Origin: Flavobacteriaceae bacterium
Lineage (GTDB): Bacteria > Bacteroidota > Bacteroidia > Flavobacteriales > Flavobacteriaceae
Length of the DNA: 50,727 bases
Reading direction: 5' to 3'
NCBI GenBank assembly: GCA_002400885.1
Contig: NVRM01000007.1
Location: 1-50,727, forward strand
Below, piece by piece: positions 27,445 to 36,746 of the stretch (the stretch's first letter is position 1; each line of letters starts with the position of its first letter). A program made the position numbers and the translations under genes. The notes under the pieces were generated by a model that saw nothing but the letters and a program-made list of their open reading frames with translations, was not told where the DNA came from and made no database searches.

Positions 27445-29331
27445 ATGAAAAAACAAATTCTATTAGGGTTATTCCTAATAACTACACTTATTGGCTATAG
27501 TCAAACAGAAGCCAATCACGTGGTCAACTTTAAAGACAAAATTGACCAATTTTATTTCCACACTTTCTCAGGAGTGCCAATTATGTTAACAGAAGCATCT
27601 GTGGCTGGAGTTGACGGAAATACGGGGAAAATCATTTGGGAAGTCCCATTAAAAAACCTTGTATTAATAAAAGGACTTGTAAAATTAGAAGGGAATATGG
27701 AGATCCAAGAAGTGCCTTACACTTCCTACTTGGTTGTAAATAACCTCGTAATCGACACAAAAAACGGAAACATTGTATTAAACCCCGAAAATAATTTCAA
27801 GAAAATAATTAATTATGAAATTATACCTACACTAAATTCAGTGTTATTTGCCTGTTCTACTAAGGACAGAAAAGTAATGAAACTAACATTAGTTACCATC
27901 AAAGACTCCAAACAAGTATGGTCAAAAGAAATCGCTGTTAGTAAAAAAAATGGACTAAGCGCACTCTCTAATGGCACTACAAATGCTGCTTACTTTGTGG
28001 GAGGAAAATTTATCATTCAAAATCTTAAAGACGGAAACATTTTACACTCAGAAGACTCAAGACCAGGAGCTACTTTTTTAAGCCCTAACAAAGAAAGAGT
28101 TCTTATGGTACATGGTAAAAAAATGGGACTAGGGGCTGCACTTGGAGCTGGAATAACAATGAATGTAAACAAACTTGTTGCACATACAAATAAGATTTAT
28201 TCATTTGACTTGAACTCAGGAAAAACTACCTGGGATAAAGCTATCAAACTAGATGAGGGCTACTTAGAAAGTTACCCTATTTCTGACGACAGTTTTTTTG
28301 TTGCTGATGAAAAAGGAGGTAATCTATATAAATATGCTTCTGGAGATAAAATATGGAAAAAGAATTTTGAAAACAGAAGAATCAAGAATGTAGAAAAAAA
28401 CACAGATGGTTATATGATTTTTTACTCTTACAAAAAACTACAGGTTGATAGTAAAGGTAAAAAAATATGGAAAAAAGCAAAAGCAGCTAATGATAAAACA
28501 ATGTTTGCTGATATAGATGATAATGAATCATTTGATGAATACACCTATAACAACGGATCTGTAGTAGCTACACAATACAAACTTAAATATTATGTACACG
28601 GTTCTAAAAAACCTGAATGGAGAATATCTTTAGATAAGGAAGCTAAAATTGCATATGATGCAAAGAGAAAAAATATTATCTTATTGAACGGAAAAAAATT
28701 ATACATCATTAACCCAGACAAAAACAAAGGAAAAGATGGTGGTAAAAAATTAGATTTAAAAAAGGTAAAAGAAATTCATACAATTGAAGTTAGAGGAGAC
28801 AAATACTATATGTCTGGAGTTTCAGAATATGCAATAATTAACGAAAATGGTGTGATTGAAAAATCAAAATTCTATACACAACCAGGAGAAGCAGGAAGAA
28901 AACTACTAAATGGTCTTTCTATAGCTGCGGAAATTGGTGGAACGGCACTATCTGCAATTGGGTCATATAATGCCATTGCAGGAGGCGCATCTGCAGGATC
29001 AGGAATGATGGGCATGAATCCTCCTGGACTTGGAGGAGAGAAACAATTTAAAAAAGGAGCTTCTCAATACGAAACAGGTGCCTATACACAAATGGCCGCT
29101 AAGGCAGTTTATAACCCCAATAGGTTTGATGCCTTTAAAGAAACAGGAGATTATTCTTTTTTCTTTGCCAAAGAAGGAGAATACAAAGTATTGGTTAAAG
29201 TAGCCAAAGACACCGGAGAAGAAAAAGACAAATTCATCTTCAAAAACAATAAGCCAATGTACAAAGTAGACGACACAGAAAAAAAGGTCTATTATGTAAA
29301 AGGTAGTGACTTGTATATCTTTAACTATTAA
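27445..29331 (+). CDS. Secreted PQQ-type beta-propeller protein, function unknown
   Basis: 628 residues from the ATG at 27445; the ORF track starts at a TTG three codons earlier. A signal peptide (KKQILLGLFLITTLIGYSQ) sends it out of the cytoplasm. Repeating blades of the PQQ-like type are visible: VAGVDGNTGKIIWEVPL, YSFDLNSGKTTWDKAI, GNLYKYASGDKIWKKNF, VDSKGKKIWKKAK. Near residue 510 a Gly/Ala/Met-rich segment (AGGASAGSGMMGMNPPGLGG) breaks the propeller, then the chain ends with VYYVKGSDLYIFNY. No quinone-binding or catalytic residues are seen, so it is likely a structural or binding propeller. Own promoter not clear; strong terminator follows. Confidence 0.8.
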   Translation: MKKQILLGLFLITTLIGYSQTEANHVVNFKDKIDQFYFHTFSGVPIMLTEASVAGVDGNTGKIIWEVPLKNLVLIKGLVKLEGNMEIQEVPYTSYLVVNNLVIDTKNGNIVLNPENNFKKIINYEIIPTLNSVLFACSTKDRKVMKLTLVTIKDSKQVWSKEIAVSKKNGLSALSNGTTNAAYFVGGKFIIQNLKDGNILHSEDSRPGATFLSPNKERVLMVHGKKMGLGAALGAGITMNVNKLVAHTNKIYSFDLNSGKTTWDKAIKLDEGYLESYPISDDSFFVADEKGGNLYKYASGDKIWKKNFENRRIKNVEKNTDGYMIFYSYKKLQVDSKGKKIWKKAKAANDKTMFADIDDNESFDEYTYNNGSVVATQYKLKYYVHGSKKPEWRISLDKEAKIAYDAKRKNIILLNGKKLYIINPDKNKGKDGGKKLDLKKVKEIHTIEVRGDKYYMSGVSEYAIINENGVIEKSKFYTQPGEAGRKLLNGLSIAAEIGGTALSAIGSYNAIAGGASAGSGMMGMNPPGLGGEKQFKKGASQYETGAYTQMAAKAVYNPNRFDAFKETGDYSFFFAKEGEYKVLVKVAKDTGEEKDKFIFKNNKPMYKVDDTEKKVYYVKGSDLYIFNY

Positions 29332-29341
29332 AACAATTTTA

Positions 29342-29371
29342 AAAACCTCCAAATTGGAGGTTTTTTTTTTG
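29342..29371 (+). terminator. Intrinsic terminator
   Basis: AAAACCTCC-AAATT-GGAGGTTTT followed by a long T run. Confidence 0.93.
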
Positions 29372-29412
29372 CATTTAACTTAAAAAAACAAAGTGCAAAC
29401 AAACCAATTCCT

Positions 29413-29420
29413 TATTTTTG
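29413..29420 (+). promoter_or_regulatory. -7 promoter element
   Basis: TATTTTTG, 21 bases before the ATG at 29442. Confidence 0.55.
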
Positions 29421-29441
29421 ACACTTAAACCCAATCATATT

Positions 29442-30467
29442 ATGAAAAAACTACTCCTACTCTCCTTAATCCTACTCACCTCTTTAACATCTAGAGCGCA
29501 GGATTTAGAACTCCTTTTATACGCTAAAGACGACGCCAGTAAACTTATGGAAAACTACATGAATCCTGTGATGGAAGGAATGCTTTTCAGTTTAAATAAC
29601 GGATGGTATCACACGGCAAAAACCCATAAGAAATTAGGTTTTGACATCACTTTTAATGTGAATGCTTCTATTGTACCTTCTGGATCAAAATCATTTGTAT
29701 TTAATCAAGATGACTATAAATATTTAAAATTAGCTAATGGTGACAAAACAGCGACCATGCAAACCATTATGGGAGATGATAATGACCAGAACATTATTGT
29801 AAGTACAAACATCCAAGGAAAAACGGTTAAAGCAACTAGTTTTTCACTTCCCAATGGCATCACAGGAGATTTACCTATCAACGCAGTCCCATCACCGATG
29901 GTGCAAGTAGGATTAGGATTGCCATTTAAAACAGATTTAAAAGTACGCTACTTACCTACAATAAACACTGATGATGTGAATGGTTCTATGTTTGGATTAG
30001 GAATCCAACACGATATTATGCAATATTTAGGCCCACTAGACAAACTACCCTTAAACGTATCTATACTAGCTGCTTTTACAAATATGAATATAGATTATGA
30101 CCTACAGAATAGCAGCTCTATGGCAGGAAAAAACCAAAAAGCGAGTTTTCAAATGAAAGCATATACAGTGCAAGCTATTGCATCATTAAACTTCCCTTTT
30201 ATTGCAGTATATGGAGGTGTAGGATATGACTTTGGGAACACCACCCTAAAGCTAAAAGGAGATTACGAATTAGAATATACCGATGCAACAACAGGTATCA
30301 CTTTTACAGACGCTATTTCTGACCCAATTAATCTAGATTTTAATGCCAATAGTTTCAGAACAACTCTAGGCGCAAGAATAAGTTTAGGTTTCTTTAAAAT
30401 ATACGCAGATTACTCCATTAAGAAGTACAACACTATCTCTACTGGTATCGCCTTTAGTTTTAGATAA
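29442..30467 (+). CDS. Predicted outer-membrane-like protein (DUF6588-type)
   Basis: 341 residues from MKKLLLLSLILLTSLTSRAQ; the ORF track adds eight residues from a TTG that overlaps the promoter. The signal peptide is followed by EDLLLYAKDDASKL-like opening residues and alternating hydrophobic strands, ending in FKIYADYSIKKYNTISTGIAFSFR: a terminal aromatic residue pattern usual for outer membrane beta barrels. I recall such sequences as an uncharacterised Flavobacteria family. There is no lipobox or enzyme motif. A single-gene unit between a terminator and the mdh promoter region. Confidence 0.75.
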   Translation: MKKLLLLSLILLTSLTSRAQDLELLLYAKDDASKLMENYMNPVMEGMLFSLNNGWYHTAKTHKKLGFDITFNVNASIVPSGSKSFVFNQDDYKYLKLANGDKTATMQTIMGDDNDQNIIVSTNIQGKTVKATSFSLPNGITGDLPINAVPSPMVQVGLGLPFKTDLKVRYLPTINTDDVNGSMFGLGIQHDIMQYLGPLDKLPLNVSILAAFTNMNIDYDLQNSSSMAGKNQKASFQMKAYTVQAIASLNFPFIAVYGGVGYDFGNTTLKLKGDYELEYTDATTGITFTDAISDPINLDFNANSFRTTLGARISLGFFKIYADYSIKKYNTISTGIAFSFR

Positions 30468-30508
30468 TTCGTAAAAATAAGAGCACTATTTTAAGATTCT
30501 TTAATTTA

Positions 30509-30526
30509 TAAAACGAATTCGTTTTA
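30509..30526. promoter_or_regulatory. 18-bp perfect palindrome upstream of mdh
   Basis: TAAAACGAATTCGTTTTA, 78 bases before mdh and 42 after the preceding stop. It could be a repressor site for mdh or, given the T4A ending, part of a weak terminator of the upstream gene. Confidence 0.5.
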
Positions 30527-30604
30527 ATTAATAGCAGACTAATTATCGTATGGTAAAATTGAGTACATTTACTAGATAATAGAAACAAAATAAAACAACA
30601 TATA

Positions 30605-31528
30605 ATGAAAGTAACAATAGTAGGAGCTGGTGCTGTTGGTGCAAGTTGCGCCGAGTACATTGCCATTAAAGATTTCGCTTCAGAAGTAGTATTAATTGAC
30701 ATTAAAGAAGGATTCGCAGAAGGAAAAGCAATGGACCTTATGCAATGTTCTTCCTTAAATGGATTTGACACTAAAATCACTGGAGTAACAAACGATTACG
30801 CAAGAACTGCAGGAACTGATATCGCAGTAATTACAAGTGGAATTCCTAGAAAACCAGGAATGACTCGCGAAGAATTGATCGGAATTAACGCTGGGATTGT
30901 AAAATCTGTAGCAGGAAGCATTATCGAGCATTCTCCAGAAGCTATTATTATTGTAGTAAGTAACCCAATGGATACTATGGCTTACTTAGCACATAAAACA
31001 TTAGGTTTACCTAAAAACAGAATTATTGGAATGGGTGGAGCTTTAGACAGCGCTCGTTTTAAATATCGTTTAGCTGAAGCTTTAGATTGCCCAACTTCTG
31101 ACGTAGAAGGAATTGTAATTGGAGGTCACAGTGACGTAGGAATGGTACCATTAATTAACAATGCAGTACGTAACAGTATTCCTGTTTCTGAATTCTTATC
31201 AGAAGAAAGAATGGCTAAAATTGTTGAAGACACTAAAGTAGGTGGAGCAACATTAACTAAATTATTAGGAACTAGCGCTTGGTACGCACCAGGAGCAGCT
31301 GTTTCTGAATTAGTAAAAGCTATTGCTTTAGATACTAAGAAAATGTTTGCTTGTTCTGCTTTATTAGAAGGAGAATACGGACTAAACGATATCTGTATCG
31401 GAGTTCCTTGTATCTTAGGAAAAAACGGTATCGAAAGAATCGTAGAAGTAAAATTATCTACTGCAGAAGCAGAAAAATTAAAAACAAGTGCAGAGGGTGT
31501 TAAGAAAACCAATGCATTGTTGAACTAG
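30605..31528 (+). CDS. mdh: Malate dehydrogenase
   Basis: 307 residues. NAD-binding Rossmann motif VGAGAVGAS at the N-terminus with Asp in VLIDIKEG (favouring NAD over NADP), substrate Arg loop GIPRKPGMTREEL, SNPMDTMAYLA, and catalytic His in GGHSDVGMVPL. It is of the LDH-like MDH type common in Bacteroidota; MDH rather than LDH is supported by the Arg in the IPRKPGM loop, where lactate dehydrogenases have Gln. Oxidises malate to oxaloacetate in the TCA cycle. Single-gene unit with a strong terminator. Confidence 0.95.
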   Translation: MKVTIVGAGAVGASCAEYIAIKDFASEVVLIDIKEGFAEGKAMDLMQCSSLNGFDTKITGVTNDYARTAGTDIAVITSGIPRKPGMTREELIGINAGIVKSVAGSIIEHSPEAIIIVVSNPMDTMAYLAHKTLGLPKNRIIGMGGALDSARFKYRLAEALDCPTSDVEGIVIGGHSDVGMVPLINNAVRNSIPVSEFLSEERMAKIVEDTKVGGATLTKLLGTSAWYAPGAAVSELVKAIALDTKKMFACSALLEGEYGLNDICIGVPCILGKNGIERIVEVKLSTAEAEKLKTSAEGVKKTNALLN

Positions 31529-31533
31529 AAATA

Positions 31534-31568
31534 GTATTGAGGTGTGAGATATCAGAATTGAGATGAGC
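31534..31568 (+). repeat. Copy of dispersed TATTGAGGTGTGAGATAT-type repeat
   Basis: TATTGAGGTGTGAGATATC then GAATTGAGATGAG, starting 5 bases after the mdh stop; same word set as the copies at 44451 and 46761. Confidence 0.5.
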
Positions 31569-31610
31569 AGCTTTGCCATTTTAAAAATGATATTTTAATG
31601 CTTAAAACAT

Positions 31611-31640
31611 AAAAAACCCCGCCATGGCGGGATTTTTTTT
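31611..31640. terminator. Bidirectional terminator between mdh and fhs
   Basis: CCCGCC-AT-GGCGGG with A run left and eight T right. Works for mdh (plus) and fhs (minus). Confidence 0.92.
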
Positions 31641-31680
31641 ATCTAATATCTAATATCTAATATCTCAGTACTCATATCTC
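31641..31680 (-). repeat. Tandem TAATATC repeats, minus-strand copy of the dispersed repeat
   Basis: ATCTAATATC occurs three times in tandem, then TCAGTACTCATATCTC. The minus strand reads GAGATATTAGATATTAGAT, placed directly after the fhs stop at 31683. Confidence 0.65.
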
Positions 31681-31682
31681 CG

Positions 31683-33359
31683 TTAAGATAGTCCCGAAAT
31701 TACTCCATCATCATCTATGTTCATATGTTCAGAAGCTGGGACTGCAGGTAAACCTGGCATACGCATCATCTTACCTAAAATAGGAATTACAAATTTAGCT
31801 CCTGCAGCAATTTCGATCTCACGTACTGTGATGGTGAAATTCTCAGGTCTTCCTACTGCTGTTTCATTGTCTGAAAACGATTTTTGAGTTTTCGCCATAC
31901 ATATGGCAAAATCACTAAATCCTAAACGATCAATTCTACGTAAGTTTAATTTGGCTTTTTTATCATAATCTACATGTGTAGCACCGTAAATTTCCTTGGC
32001 AATAATTTCTATCTTATCCTTAATTGGAGATTTCCAATCATATAAAGGTTTAAAGTTAGTCGTGTTTTCCTCCACAACTTTCACTACAGCTTCCGCCAAT
32101 TTCTTAGTTCCTTTACCTCCTTTTGCCCATCCATCAGAAACCACCGCTTGCACTCCTAATTCATTACAGCGTTCTATCACGTATTCTATTTCTTCGTAAG
32201 AATCAGTAACAAATGCATTGATCGCTACTACAGGCTCAATATTAAATTTACGTATGTTTTCTATGTGTTTTTCCAAGTTACAGAATCCAGCACGTACAAA
32301 GGCAATATTAGGCGTATTAAATTCGTCTTTTCTAGCACCACCATGATGACGCAAAGCTCTAATCGTAGCTACTAGCACCACTGCTTTAGGGTTTAAACCT
32401 GCATGTGCACATTTAATGTTTAGAAATTTCTCTGCTCCTAAATCAGCACCAAAACCAGCTTCAGTTACTACGTATTTAGACAAAGATAATCCCATCTTAG
32501 TCGCAATAATAGAATTTGTTCCTTGGGCAATATTTGCAAAAGGACCACCGTGAATAATTGCAGGATTTTCTTCTAATGTTTGCACTAAATTAGGTTTAAT
32601 GGCATCTTTCAATAAAATAGCCATGGCATTTTCCGCTTTCAAATCGCGTGCAAAAATAGCTTTTTTATCCAATGTAAATCCAATAAAAATATCTCCTAAA
32701 CGCTGTTTCAAATCAGAAAAATCTGAAGCCATACACAAAATAGCCATTACTTCAGAAGCTGGAGTAATATTAAATCCATCCTCTCTAGGAACACCATTAG
32801 CTGTCCCACCTAAACCGATGGTAATTTGTCGTAATGCACGGTCATTCATATCAATAACACGTTTCCAAAATATAGTACGTGCATCAAGATTTAAATTCCC
32901 AACACTACTCTGAAGGTTATTATCTATTAAGGCAGACAATAGATTATTCGCTTTTTCGATGGCATTAAAATCACCTGTAAAATGCAAATTGATATCCTCC
33001 ATAGGTACTACCTGAGAATAACCACCCCCGGCAGCCCCTCCTTTAATCCCAAAAACAGGACCTAAAGAAGGTTCTCTTAACACCACTGTTGCTTGCTCTC
33101 CAATCGCGTTCAACCCTTCCGTTAAACCAATAGATATCGTGGTTTTACCTTCACCTGCTGGCGTAGGAGTTAAGGCTGTAACTAAAACTAAGTTGTTGTT
33201 TTTAATTTTTTCCTCATCAATCAAACTCAAAGGTAATTTGGCCTTATACTTACCGTACATTTCCAAATCATCCTCTTCAATATTCAACTTTTTTGCAATA
33301 TTTTTTATGTGAATTAACTCTTTATTTTGAGCTATTTCTATGTCACTCAGATACTTCAT
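31683..33359 (-). CDS. fhs: Formate-tetrahydrofolate ligase
   Basis: 558 residues. Makes 10-formyl-tetrahydrofolate from formate, THF and ATP. P-loop TPTPAGEGKTT at about 65-75, then REPSLGPVFGIKGGAAGGGY, ITGDFNA-like HFTGDFNAIEKANNLLSA, and TEAGFGADLGAEKFLN are all intact. The length matches the family. The 5' region is long, with a -7 element about 115 bases before the start and a 25-codon ORF (listed separately), so there may be leader control. Single-gene unit: it is divergent to secDF and shares a terminator with mdh. Confidence 0.97.
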   Translation of the reverse strand: MKYLSDIEIAQNKELIHIKNIAKKLNIEEDDLEMYGKYKAKLPLSLIDEEKIKNNNLVLVTALTPTPAGEGKTTISIGLTEGLNAIGEQATVVLREPSLGPVFGIKGGAAGGGYSQVVPMEDINLHFTGDFNAIEKANNLLSALIDNNLQSSVGNLNLDARTIFWKRVIDMNDRALRQITIGLGGTANGVPREDGFNITPASEVMAILCMASDFSDLKQRLGDIFIGFTLDKKAIFARDLKAENAMAILLKDAIKPNLVQTLEENPAIIHGGPFANIAQGTNSIIATKMGLSLSKYVVTEAGFGADLGAEKFLNIKCAHAGLNPKAVVLVATIRALRHHGGARKDEFNTPNIAFVRAGFCNLEKHIENIRKFNIEPVVAINAFVTDSYEEIEYVIERCNELGVQAVVSDGWAKGGKGTKKLAEAVVKVVEENTTNFKPLYDWKSPIKDKIEIIAKEIYGATHVDYDKKAKLNLRRIDRLGFSDFAICMAKTQKSFSDNETAVGRPENFTITVREIEIAAGAKFVIPILGKMMRMPGLPAVPASEHMNIDDDGVISGLS

Positions 33360-33383
33360 AAATCCTGACTTTAATGATTTTTA

Positions 33384-33461
33384 TTAAATAACGGCGATAT
33401 GCTTCTCGGCAAACACTCTAGAATGCATTCTTACTTCCATAAAAGTAAGTTTTAAAAACAT
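33384..33461 (-). CDS. Possible 25-residue leader peptide of fhs
   Basis: ATG at 33461 about 14 bases after the fhs -7 element, reading MFLKLTFMEVRM, then ending VFAEKHIAVI with TAA 24 bases before the fhs start. A stem CTTACTT/AAGTAAG (33430-33449) lies within it. The second half uses GCC, GAG, ATC and GTG, more GC-rich than nearby intergenic DNA. Three Met codons are present; fhs feeds formyl groups used for initiator Met-tRNA, but a link is speculative. No terminator hairpin is seen. Chance occurrence cannot be excluded. Confidence 0.38.
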   Translation of the reverse strand: MFLKLTFMEVRMHSRVFAEKHIAVI

Positions 33462-33474
33462 AAAATCGCGACAA

Positions 33475-33482
33475 CAAATATA
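33475..33482 (-). promoter_or_regulatory. -7 promoter element of fhs
   Basis: TATATTTG on the minus strand, 115 bases upstream of fhs. No -33 TTG at the right distance. Confidence 0.6.
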
Positions 33483-33552
33483 GTGAAATCAACACTTGGA
33501 TTCATTATAAAATATTGCATAAGAAAATAAGGGGAGAAAAACACTAAAAGTA

Positions 33553-33583
33553 TTGGCTTTTGTGGTCTGAAATCATATATTTG
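33553..33583 (+). promoter_or_regulatory. Promoter of secDF
   Basis: -33 TTG (33553-33555), 20-base spacer, -7 TATATTTG (33576-33583): a good match to the Bacteroidota consensus, 41 bases before the ATG. Confidence 0.75.
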
Positions 33584-33624
33584 CACGTTTCTTACAAATT
33601 CAAGTTTTAATAAATAAGATTATA

Positions 33625-36615
33625 ATGCAAAACAAAGGACTTATCAAGTTATTCGCTATTCTGTTTGGAATAGTAAGTTTATACCAATTATCATTTACTT
33701 ATTTCACAAATGGTGTTGAGAATAAAGCAAAGATTTACGCAACCTCTCAAACGGAAGACGGTAAAGAATTAGCAAAATTAGAAAGAAAATATTTGGACTC
33801 AGTTTCGAATTTACCTATCATTGATTTAGGATTCTCTCAATTTAGCTACAACGAAATTAAAGATAAGTCTATCAATTTAGGGTTGGATTTAAAAGGAGGA
33901 ATCAACGCTATTTTACAAGTATCTGTAAAAGATATTTTGATTGGTTTATCTAACGAATCTAAAAACGCAACCTTTAATGAGGCTTTAGCAAAAGCTACAG
34001 CACTTCAAAAAAAGAGTAACGAAACATTTTTAGACTTATTCTTCCAAGAATTTGAAGAAGTAAGTGCTGGAAAGGTAAAGTTAAGTGATCCTAGCATATT
34101 TGGAAACAAATCATTGCGTGAGAAAATTAACTTTAAAATGTCAAACAACGAAGTGCAACCAATTATAGAAGCCGAAGTTACAGGATCTGTAAATACTGCT
34201 TTTGAGGTATTGCGTAGTCGTATTGACAAATTTGGAGTTACACAACCAAAGATTCAACGTATTGGACAATCTGGACGTATCTTAATTGAATTACCAGGAG
34301 CTAAAGATATTGAACGTGTTCAACGTTTATTACAAAGTACTGCCGAATTACAATTCTGGGAAGTGTTTACCAACCAAGAAATTCAAAACTTCTTATTCCA
34401 AGCAAATGGTGTTATTGAAGCTTCTGTAGCTCAAGAGGATGACACTATTCCAACTAAAAAAACAAAAGAAGAAGAATTAGAAGACTTATTAGGAGCTGAT
34501 ACAGATTCTACTTCGGTAACTAAAGTAAATAATTTATTTGCTGTATTCTCACCTAACTTCGCACAGAGCGCTGCACAGGTAAGTTCAATTATCGGAAATG
34601 CTGCCGTATCTGATACCGCAACAGTAAACAAATATCTTGCATTAAAAGAGGTAAGACATTTATTACCTAACGAGTTAAAATATGTAAAGTTTTTATGGGA
34701 TGCTAAATCATTCACTGGAACTTTAATTAATGGAGAAAAGAAAGACTTAATCAATTTGTACGCCATCAAATCTAACAGAGATGATGTAGCACCAATTGAA
34801 GGAGACGTAATCGATGATGCCTCTCAGACCTATGACCAATACGGTTCTAGTCCAGAAGTAAGCATGACTATGAATTCTGTAGGAACTAAATTATGGGCAA
34901 AAATGACCACTGAGAATTCAGGGAAGTTTGTAGCCGTTGTTTTAGATAACTATGTATACACTGCTCCACATGTAAATGACCCTATTACTACAGGACGTAC
35001 TTCTATCTCTGGAGGAAGCATGACTGTGACAGAAGCACAAGATATTGCAAACGTATTAAAAGCGGGTAAATTACCAGCTGCAGCACATATTATTCAATCA
35101 GAAGTTGTTGGACCATCATTGGGACAAGAAGCGATCGATAGTTCTTTATTATCATTTGCATTGGCCTTAGTACTGGTATTACTTTGGATGGTTTTCTATT
35201 ATGGTAAAGCTGGATTAATGGCCAACGTTGCCTTAGCCGTGAATTTACTATTCATCTTTGGTATCTTAACTTCTTTTGGAGCGGTATTAACATTGCCTGG
35301 TATTGCAGGGATTATCCTAACCATAGGTATGTCTGTAGATGCGAACGTAATTATATTTGAACGTATCAAGGAAGAATTAGCCAAAGGACGTGGATTATTA
35401 GAATCTATCTCACATGGTTTTAGTGTAAAAGGAGCCTTGTCTGCTATTATCGATGCAAATATCACCACCTTATTAACAGGGGTAATCTTATATTTATTTG
35501 GAACAGGACCTGTAAAAGGATTTGCTTATACTTTAATTGTAGGTATCATTACTTCTTTATTTACTGCTATTTTCATCACCCGTTTAATAATAGACTGGTA
35601 TGCAGCAAAAGGAAAGAAATTTACCTTCACTACAAATATCACTAAAACGTGGTTTAGAAACGTACATGTAGATTTCTTAAAGAAACGTAAAATTGCCTAT
35701 ATTTTATCAACGGTATTTATTCTTGCTGGTTTGGTATCTTTATTCACCAATAGTTTAAACTACGGTGTAGATTTCGTAGGTGGACGTACCTATGTAATAA
35801 AATTCGATAAAGTTATAAAGCCTACAGATGTATCTGATGCATTAAAAGGAGCTTTTGGAAGTTCTCCAGAAGTTAAAACCTACGGTGATGTAAGTCAATT
35901 AAAAATCACGACCAAATACAAAATCGACGAAGAAGGAAATAAGATTGATGATGAAGTAATGAACATACTTTACACCAACTTAAAACAATTCATGCCAGCA
36001 GGTACTGACTTAGCCACTTTCACAGGAGGTTTTGACGGACAGAAAATTGGTGTAATGAGTCGTATTAAAGTAGAACCAAGCATTGCCGATGATATTAAAA
36101 CATCTGCTAAATGGGCGGTCTTCGGATCTTTATTCTTTGTATTCTTATACATCTTATTCCGTTTCCGTAAATGGCAATACAGTTTAGGAGCCGTAGTTGC
36201 GGTATTCCACGATGTATTAGTCGTAATGGGAGTATTTAGTATCTTCTACAAAATCCTACCTTTCGATATGGAAATTGGTCAGTCATTTATTGCAGCCATC
36301 TTAACCGTAGTTGGATATTCATTGAATGATACGGTAGTTATCTTTGATAGAATTCGTGAATTTAGCGGATTGGATAATAAAGGAAACTTTGCAACGGTTG
36401 TAAATAAAGCCTTAAGTAGTACGTTAGGACGTACCATTAACACCTCATTAACTACCTTGGTAGTGCTATCAGCAATCTTCTTCTTTGGAGGAGACTCTAT
36501 CAAAGGATTTATGTTTGCATTGATTGTAGGAGTTGTTGTAGGTACCTACTCATCTTTATTTATTGCATCGCCTATTATGTACGATACCGTAAAGAAGATT
36601 ACCAAGAAGCAGTAA
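33625..36615 (+). CDS. secDF: Fused protein translocase subunit SecDF
   Basis: 996 residues. SecD part: N-terminal helix, the GLDLKGGINAILQV motif (about 93), a long periplasmic P1 domain with LRSRIDKFGVTQPKIQRIGQ, and helices 2-6 with SIGMSVDANVIIFERIKEEL. SecF part: begins near residue 690, with NYGVDFVGGRTYVIKF, and ends with VVGYSLNDTVVIFDRIREF and TTLVVLSAIFFFGG. The Asp of both proton-path motifs is kept. It uses the proton motive force to help SecYEG export. The P1 region has an insert with acidic residues (KKTKEEELEDLLGADTDS). Own promoter and terminator. Confidence 0.97.
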   Translation: MQNKGLIKLFAILFGIVSLYQLSFTYFTNGVENKAKIYATSQTEDGKELAKLERKYLDSVSNLPIIDLGFSQFSYNEIKDKSINLGLDLKGGINAILQVSVKDILIGLSNESKNATFNEALAKATALQKKSNETFLDLFFQEFEEVSAGKVKLSDPSIFGNKSLREKINFKMSNNEVQPIIEAEVTGSVNTAFEVLRSRIDKFGVTQPKIQRIGQSGRILIELPGAKDIERVQRLLQSTAELQFWEVFTNQEIQNFLFQANGVIEASVAQEDDTIPTKKTKEEELEDLLGADTDSTSVTKVNNLFAVFSPNFAQSAAQVSSIIGNAAVSDTATVNKYLALKEVRHLLPNELKYVKFLWDAKSFTGTLINGEKKDLINLYAIKSNRDDVAPIEGDVIDDASQTYDQYGSSPEVSMTMNSVGTKLWAKMTTENSGKFVAVVLDNYVYTAPHVNDPITTGRTSISGGSMTVTEAQDIANVLKAGKLPAAAHIIQSEVVGPSLGQEAIDSSLLSFALALVLVLLWMVFYYGKAGLMANVALAVNLLFIFGILTSFGAVLTLPGIAGIILTIGMSVDANVIIFERIKEELAKGRGLLESISHGFSVKGALSAIIDANITTLLTGVILYLFGTGPVKGFAYTLIVGIITSLFTAIFITRLIIDWYAAKGKKFTFTTNITKTWFRNVHVDFLKKRKIAYILSTVFILAGLVSLFTNSLNYGVDFVGGRTYVIKFDKVIKPTDVSDALKGAFGSSPEVKTYGDVSQLKITTKYKIDEEGNKIDDEVMNILYTNLKQFMPAGTDLATFTGGFDGQKIGVMSRIKVEPSIADDIKTSAKWAVFGSLFFVFLYILFRFRKWQYSLGAVVAVFHDVLVVMGVFSIFYKILPFDMEIGQSFIAAILTVVGYSLNDTVVIFDRIREFSGLDNKGNFATVVNKALSSTLGRTINTSLTTLVVLSAIFFFGGDSIKGFMFALIVGVVVGTYSSLFIASPIMYDTVKKITKKQ

Positions 36616-36638
36616 AAACATACACTTTATATAACAAT

Positions 36639-36667
36639 AACCGTTTTGATACATCAAGACGGTTTTT
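36639..36667 (+). terminator. Intrinsic terminator of secDF
   Basis: AACCGTTTTGAT pairs with ATCAAGACGGTT (one mismatch) followed by TTT. Confidence 0.85.
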
Positions 36668-36723
36668 GTATTTCAAATTAGCAAGTATAGGTGGAATTCA
36701 TTTCCATCTTAACAATTGATTAT

Positions 36724-36731
36724 TAACTTTG
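36724..36731 (+). promoter_or_regulatory. -7 promoter element of hpt-adk
   Basis: TAACTTTG, 15 bases before the ATG. It is part of a small inverted repeat ACTTTG-TAG-CAAAGT (36726-36740). Confidence 0.6.
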
Positions 36732-36746
36732 TAGCAAAGTCAGCAT

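Noticed and set aside
30460-30780. 106-aa minus-strand ORF over the start of mdh
   Set aside because: Antisense to the mdh N-terminus with its Rossmann motif; no domain.
31641-31680. Tandem TAATATC units as a CRISPR-like array
   Set aside because: Units are 10 bases with no spacers; they match the dispersed intergenic repeat.
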